The notes under the pieces: model-generated
Databases searched by the model: none
What the model was told of the DNA's origin: nothing
Seen by the model: the letters and a program-made list of their open reading frames with translations, nothing else
Shown: one piece after another, positions 58,151 to 64,000 of the stretch
How the letters are laid out: every line of letters begins with the position of its first letter
Numbering within the stretch: the first letter of the stretch is position 1
Assembly: GCF_002078875.1 (NCBI RefSeq)
Contig: NC_034411.1
Location: 29,964,260 to 30,028,259 of the forward strand
DNA from: Numida meleagris
Taxonomy: Eukaryota > Chordata > Aves > Galliformes > Numididae
Direction: 5' to 3'
Length of the DNA: 64,000 nucleotides
Made by a program: the position numbers and the translations under genes

Positions 58151-59835
58151 GGCTGTTTCTCTGATTTGCTCCAAAGCTAAAGTTGCAAAATCAATACAGC
58201 AGATCTGATTAGATGTCAGAACCTGTTTCTGTGTTTCTTTTTTCTTTTCCTTTTCTCCCCTCACCCTCATGCATATAGTTATGTATTGTAGCGAACCAGC
58301 CTAGAAATAGGCTTTGCCAACTGCACTGCAGTATTGGAAAAGAGAGAGCAAGAAGACAAAAAGAACAAGTCAGCTGTCACAAAAAAAAAGTGTTCTTATT
58401 ATTTTTTACATTTTGCAAGCTGAAAAAGATGTTCTTTTATCTTATGAGCAGTAATTGTCTATCATCAACTCTCTGACAGGCTGGCTAGTCTGCTCCCTGG
58501 ACTTCTTGGTCTGAACTGTAGGGGGTTGGAAGATTAATAAGTTCATGAAAGTCCTTGAAGCCTCACAGGTCTGTGGTTAGGATCAAGAAATGTTATCTAC
58601 TGGTTAGAGGGAGAGATTGGGCTCTGCGGAACTCCTGGGGATCTAGCTACCACTCAGAGTGACAATTTCTCGTCTTTTCCCATCTCTTTAAACAGGAATA
58701 AAACTGCTCTATCTCGTCAAGGATTTGTGAGGCATAATAAACATAGCACTTTGAAATCTTGGAACAAAAATAGCCATGGAAGGGCAGAGTGCTGTTGTTA
58801 ATAATATTGACGCTATTGTTAATGCTGTTGTCAAGCCTTTTTCCAGGATTAGGTACTTGTTCAAGAAAATCCCAGCAGAAAAATGTATCCTCTGCAGAGG
58901 TGGATTTGAATTGAGGGCTGGGTCACTCTGCGCAGATGAGATCAGCACAAGGCTGTAAAACACACTCTGGGCTTGAGAATGTACAGCTCTCTGTGCATTG
59001 TGGATTAGAAAGTATAATTTGAGCCAATGTGTATGAAAAGAGGAAAGAAAGTGTGTGTGTGGATCAGTGAAAAGGATGCTACCTAGATGTAAATATAACA
59101 AGTACATAACAAAAAAGAAAAAAAGTAAAAATAAAAATTTGTGCGTTCTGCAAGCCTGCCCAAAATAGCATTTCCATGAATTCCAAAGAATGGGAGTAAC
59201 ACAAAACTCTAGCTATTGCAAGAATGGGTTTTTGGGACGACTTTCACTTATTGTGGTGATGTTACATTTAATCTGTTGGAGTCTCACATAATGGCATGGT
59301 GCAAATTGCAATCCCAGTACATTATTCTGCTTGCATAATAATGTGCCAGCCCTAATGCTTTGTCAGTGCTGACCATCATGTCGCATACTGTTGGACAGCT
59401 TTGTCAAAGTCCAGCTCAGTCCTACCCTCCTCATCACACCTAATCCTTGATACATCTCCTCCGGGGAATATTTATGTAGTTCAGCCTGAACAATGATGCT
59501 GTTTCTCATCTTTGGGTCACACTGTAGGTGATGTCTTGGCAGAAGGAGAGACTAGAGAATGAATAAGATGGCCTGAGGATTTAGCCCCCTCTGGATCTAA
59601 AATAGTAGTCCACAATCATCTAGGATTGATCTCCAAAGAATTAGACTTGTTGCCCTTAGGTAGAGTTTTGCCACACTGAGGAACAGGTGGATTATTGTGT
59701 TTCATCTTCAAAGCATATTTAATGTTAGGTGCAATCAGGAAAGTAATCTGACATTCTGTTTGTAGGAGCATCCATCATAGTTAACAGGACTTAAGGAGGT
59801 ATGTGTAGTTCTAGAAATAGGCATTGCCATAGGGC

Positions 59836-60116
59836 CAGCGACAAGGATAGTGATAAGACAAGAGGCAATGGCCTTAAGTTGCACCAGGAGAGGTTCTGGT
59901 TGGATATTAGGAAAAATGTATTCTCAGAAAGTGGTAATGCATTGGAACAGGCTGCCCAGGGAGGTGGTGGAGTCACCGTTCCCGGAGGTGTTCAAGAAAC
60001 ACTTAAATGTGGCACTGAGGGACATGATTAGTAGGGATGACAGTGATGGGTTTGTGGCTGGACTTGGTGATCTTAGAGGTCTTTTCCTACCTTAAGGACT
60101 CTGTGATTCTGTGATA
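59836..60116 (+). repeat. CR1 3' end fragment
   Basis: GGCAATGGCCTTAAGTTGCA, TGGATATTAGGAAAAATGTA, GGCTGCCCAGGGAGGTGGTG, GGCACTGAGGGACATGATTA, GATCTTAGAGGTC and the CTCTGTGATTCTGTGA tail. The sense copy is about 280 bp, one of the best preserved here. Confidence 0.95.
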
Positions 60117-60162
60117 AGCAGACCTGGCTCTGCCCCCACCTGAAAGGCAGCCAGAATACATT

Positions 60163-60178
60163 GGGGGGGGGGGGGGGG
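60163..60178. repeat. G16 homopolymer
   Basis: Sixteen G residues, then AA and GGGG, about 45 bp after the CR1 end. It is the only long G run on the + strand of this transcript; the others are C runs. Confidence 0.93.
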
Positions 60179-61384
60179 AAGGGGTGGCATCTGTTGCCCT
60201 TGTTAGTAAAGAAATATTCAGGTGTGGAAGAATATGTTTTCCCATCCAAGTCCACATGCTATTGACTCATTTCTCTTTAAAATCCTCCTGAACCCATGGC
60301 AGTGCTGTACAATAGATAGTATCAATTCTCTCTGTTATCTATGTAGCAAACAGAAGAACAGGGAGGACAGGAGGGGGTGATTCTGTAAATAAGTAAGAAG
60401 TATCACTGGACCCATGCAACTGGAAATGGAAATGCATTAAATGGTTTCAATCAATGTCAGTCCTCTTTGCGGGTGTCCCACCCTCTCTGAAACATAAACA
60501 TGGGTATTAACTACTCACTCTTGAGAAATGGAGATGGTTCTTCAGAGTGGTTACGATGGGGCTTTTGGCTCCTCAGAGCTCCCTGCAGCTCTCCTTGTTT
60601 AGGTGAAGGGAGTCTAAGAGAAATGAGACTATCCCTGGCCAGTGCTGGCTCATATCTGTGACTGAGTTGGCTTATCCGTCTTGCTGCTTGGGACATGTGA
60701 GCTGGAGTGTGGAGCCATCTGGTAAGAATTTTAGACTTGGCTGGTTTAATTTGTGAATTTATTAATAGTAGCTGTTTTATTTTTTTTACTTATTATTTTA
60801 ATCAGTGAAGCCTAATCTGACGCTCTCCTCTAAGCTGAGGAGTACAGTTCAGAAGCTATATTGGAAGCAGGAGGTAATTTTTCTACTCTTACAGTGTCTG
60901 GGGCTCTCCTGCCCTTCCATTCATGTTCCAGTATTGTTGCACTATATCCCACAGGTCTTGTTCCTAGGAGAGGGAAATCCTAGGCTCTCGTAATAACTAG
61001 AGCTCTGGGATGCTCAGGGTGATCTCAAACTGAAGAATTAACTGAGGTTCTTCTGGAGAAGGTGTGTCTGCATTCAAAGTCATGGGTAAACTCTGCCTTC
61101 TGTGAATTCAATGTTTGCCAACCTGGACACCTTCATTACTGAGAAGAAAATTATTTGTAGCTACAGGCATGACCTCAACCCACCAGTATGAATGGATGAA
61201 GCCTGACTCTGTCATCTGGTCCCACGTCAATCAAAATCCTCCTTGTTTCCCTTCTAATTTGTTACACTAAGTTTTGTGTGACTAAGCGGAAAGCATACAT
61301 TATTTCTGTTTTTCTATCAACACGCAGAACCCTCCTCGTTAAGAGCTGAGAGTTTTGTTCCTGTTTGTCAACACGCTTTCAGCT

Positions 61385-61755
61385 AGCAGCACTGTATCCG
61401 GGATTACATTGCTCTGGGTTTGTGTTTGCGCATACAGCTCCATCCTCAGAGCTACAGCGTGAGGATTGCTCACTCTGCTGCCCGGTGACTGGGCTGCTAA
61501 CAGCTAATTAGAGTTGTCAGTCTGAGGACGGGCTGAAGAAGGAATCCATTTCACTCCGTCATGGCTGTAAACCCAAATGGCCATGGTTCAGAGCACAGTA
61601 ACAACCACAAAGGATTAGCTGGCCTTGGATTTGTTTTAACAATTACCATCTCTTGGTCCCGGGGCCTGGCAGACAGAGACTGTGACATCGCTTACGTTGT
61701 CCTCACATTGAATCTTAAGATGGGGCTGAAGAGAGGATGGCTCCTGTTTGTCTAG
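61385..61755. promoter_or_regulatory. Motif-rich intronic segment, candidate enhancer
   Basis: CTAATTAG (homeodomain palindrome) lies at 61504-61511, AACCACA (RUNX-type) at 61603-61609, ACAAAGG (SOX/TCF-type) at 61607-61613 and GGATTAG (OTX-type) near 61612. An ATG-led frame at 61561-61755 has no recognisable domain. Confidence 0.27.
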
Positions 61756-64000
61756 GACCTGTTGGCCCTACCCTCCTGCCAGCTTCATGGCATTGAAGGA
61801 CAGCTAGCCTGACATGCCAAGGGGTGCTTGGCCAAAACTGACTTCTTTGTGACTGCCTTTGTAGTCTTTACCTTTGTGGATCAAAGCCTCAGGACACCCA
61901 GAGTTGAATTTCTGTAGCATTTGGTATATGCAGCTTTGGAGGAAAAAATGTCTTTCACAGAGTAAAGCTGTTGTATGTATTTTGGCCTGCCAGATTTTTT
62001 TTCCCTTCAGCCCATGGAATTTGTTCCAGAGGACCCTAGCCTGCACTTGCTGCCTGATGGGGAAGATTCTTGTGTGCTGCCACTCACTGAGATTTTCTTG
62101 GGCAGTCTCCCTCACATCCTGAGAGCTTTTCAGATTTACCTCTTTGATTTAAAACGGTCTGACAGAGCATGTCTGCATGCTGTGGTGGCCAGGAGACGTA
62201 TGAGACTTGAGACGTAAAGCAAAAGGCCCATATGGTGGGGAGAATTCACTGGAGCGGTGGTGACTGGGGAGCAGACTTGGATGCATGTTGGATGCAAAGC
62301 ACCATGAGGTCTCTGTGCTGCATCCTGGGGAGATGGCCATGAGAGAAAAGAGGATAACATCCAGACGTACACCTCAGGAAAGGGGAAGCTCTGGGTCTGC
62401 TGCCTGGATTGCAGCCTGCTTGAGCTCCCATTCGGCCTTTCAGTGGCCCTTTGCTCATCTCTGAACACCCCTGTAGTTGCAATGATAGTCTGAGTAAAAG
62501 CCTGTTTGAGAGCTCCTCAGCTAGAGAGATGAATTTGTTCAGAGGAGAACTGGTTTAAATCAGCTAATCTATTTCTCAGTTATTGTTGGGAGAAACAAAT
62601 ACACTTTCCATAAACCACTAGTACCTGGTTTTTGGCCAAACTCTCCAGGAAGAGCAACTTAATTTTATCAAGTGAGGGAAATGTCCAAGCTATACAATTT
62701 TGGCAGGAGAGACAAGAGCTGCATATAGTGGATGGCAGACAGCCTTGGTCATCTCTCTTTGGATAATTGCTCACCTACTGTGGCCCTCCCAGGGCTGAAC
62801 ACCACATCTAGTGCTGTTCAAATTCAGATACTCCTTTTAAGATTTTTCTGCTCTGGCAGTTATTTTCCCTTTCAAACCTAGCTCTACATCAGCTTGTTAG
62901 GTTAAAAAAAAATCTCCAGACTCCTCTCCAGTGCTTTGTGTTGGGCTTCCTGCAAGGCTCTGAACGTGCATGTCTGGCCCGGGTGTGTCCTCATCTTTAC
63001 GCCATGGGAGTGCATACCCCAAGTGTTTCTTTGGTTTTGAGCTGTGTTGTTTATTTTAGGCCATGGGTTAAACTATCTGTATCAAAGATCTCCAAGCTGT
63101 GATGCAGCTGGTGGTACCCAGACTACATTGAGGCAGCCTGGCTGGTGGGAGAGGATATCCTAGTTCTGCTCTGGTTTGCATGGGGATATAATGCAACTTC
63201 CTTCTCTGTCAGACAGTGCTTACCACAGTGCTTTCTGCCACGTGCTTACCACCAGTCAAGATTTATCTCTTGGTCTGCACAGCACCATAGGCCTATGGAT
63301 GAGGTCAGGATATGGGCACTTGGCCAAGGCAGTGAACCAAGATCCATGAATCCTGAAATGTGGGTTGGAGGGATATTCTCTGCCAGAGGTGGTAGAGGGG
63401 ACTGGTACCTGTTTGTGGGAATTGAGTGTAGTGGGTACACTTGAAGGAGAAAAGTCTTCAATTTGGGCACCTAAATTAGGGTTACAGTAGCTAAGAGGAT
63501 GAGAAGGCTTGCACATATGTTCTAGCAAAACAGAGCTACTGCTAGCACCTGAGCAAAATAGATCTGGGGAGGTGTGCGCTGTACTGCAAGCTGTACTGCA
63601 AGCTGGCAACAGGAGACATGGGGCAAGGGAGGTGGTAGATGAAGGGAGTTAGAAAACTGCAGTTGGCTCTCATTTTAAGGCTGGGATCACAAGATGGGAA
63701 AGGAGGAAATGTCTTGTCCCTATCAAATCCTGCCTCTTGGTGACCAGGAAACAAACACGTTGAGTGCCCAGCAGTGGGGAGAGAGATACTGTGGACGAGG
63801 GCTCACTGTGGGAACCAGGAAGAGACTGAGCAGGCAAAAAAAGCAACTCATTTTCTTGTAATAACTCTCAGCCTCTGCAAAAGCATCCAAGGCACACAGA
63901 GAGGTGAAAACAGCTGTCCACACTTGCAAGGGAGCATGCAACATCACACCTAACACAGGACCTATGCCAGGGGAGCTGGGATGTGCTGTCCCCAGCCTCT

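Larger units (their letters stand above)
56239..64000 (+). other. MDGA1: MDGA1 intron after Ig5 (partial, at least 7762 bp, phase 1)
   Basis: The donor is AGT|GTGAGT. I looked downstream for an exon beginning with the proline-rich start of Ig6 and found none. Content: a locally CpG-rich segment with a GT repeat near 57.8-58.1 kb, an A-rich run near 59.11-59.14 kb, a CR1 and a poly-G tract near 60 kb, a motif-rich segment near 61.4-61.75 kb, and a 12-bp tandem pair at 63578-63604. Nothing else was recognised. Confidence 0.9.

Noticed and set aside
57761..58270. A 169-codon minus-strand frame
   Set aside because: It runs through A-rich and GT-rich simple sequence, has no domain, and its composition follows the repeats.
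56239..64000. The Ig6 exon of MDGA1
   Set aside because: No stretch with the expected start (proline-rich beginning, core cysteines and tryptophan) and splice sites was found; it must lie beyond the window.

Overview
The window is vertebrate, most likely avian and probably galliform, nuclear DNA. It has large introns with canonical GT-AG splice sites, coding exons for a neural immunoglobulin-superfamily protein, and many CR1 retrotransposon fragments. Several CR1 copies end in the ATTCTATG-type tail typical of bird genomes. No LTR element, tRNA, rRNA, CRISPR array or prokaryotic gene was recognised. Two runs of N (25 and 70 bases) mark assembly gaps, both inside low-complexity sequence.

Only one gene can be supported: the middle-N-terminal part of MDGA1 (MAM domain-containing glycosylphosphatidylinositol anchor protein 1), on the + strand. 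Seven coding exons lie at 36771-36910, 39531-39705, 44253-44449, 47285-47417, 52090-52359, 52762-53091 and 55945-56238. They total 1539 nt (513 codons) in one unbroken frame and encode Ig domains 1 to 5. The signal-peptide exon lies upstream of the window, or was not recognisable in it. The exons for Ig6, the fibronectin type III domain, the MAM domain and the GPI signal lie downstream. Exon 'numbers' 2-8 assume a single upstream coding exon.

Layout: 1-36770 is upstream intron (at least 36.8 kb). It holds a small CpG island near 1.0-1.4 kb, CR1 fragments, two poly-C tracts near 16.5 kb, a CCAAT-box cluster near 14.8 kb, an octamer/SOX/homeodomain motif cluster near 26.6 kb, old amniote repeats near 22.8-23.1 kb, a longer CR1 with reverse-transcriptase ORF remnants at 30.9-31.7 kb, and a poly-C assembly gap at 32.4 kb. 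36771-56238 is the exon-bearing part, with introns of 402 to about 4700 bp. It contains a perfect 15-bp minisatellite at 51336-51600. 56239-64000 is the start of another long intron (at least 7.8 kb), with a CR1 and a poly-G tract near 60 kb.

MDGA1 is a GPI-anchored neuronal surface protein whose Ig domains bind neuroligin-2 and limit neurexin-neuroligin synapse formation; it also acts in neuronal migration and axon guidance. The exons here encode the ligand-binding N-terminal Ig domains. Each Ig domain is a phase 1-1 module (two exons each for Ig1 and Ig2, one each for Ig3, Ig4 and Ig5). I found no evidence of a second gene or of a new biological system. The most interesting observations are a donor-like sequence that begins the second Ig1 exon, the in-register minisatellite, two non-canonical cysteines, and several candidate intronic regulatory elements.
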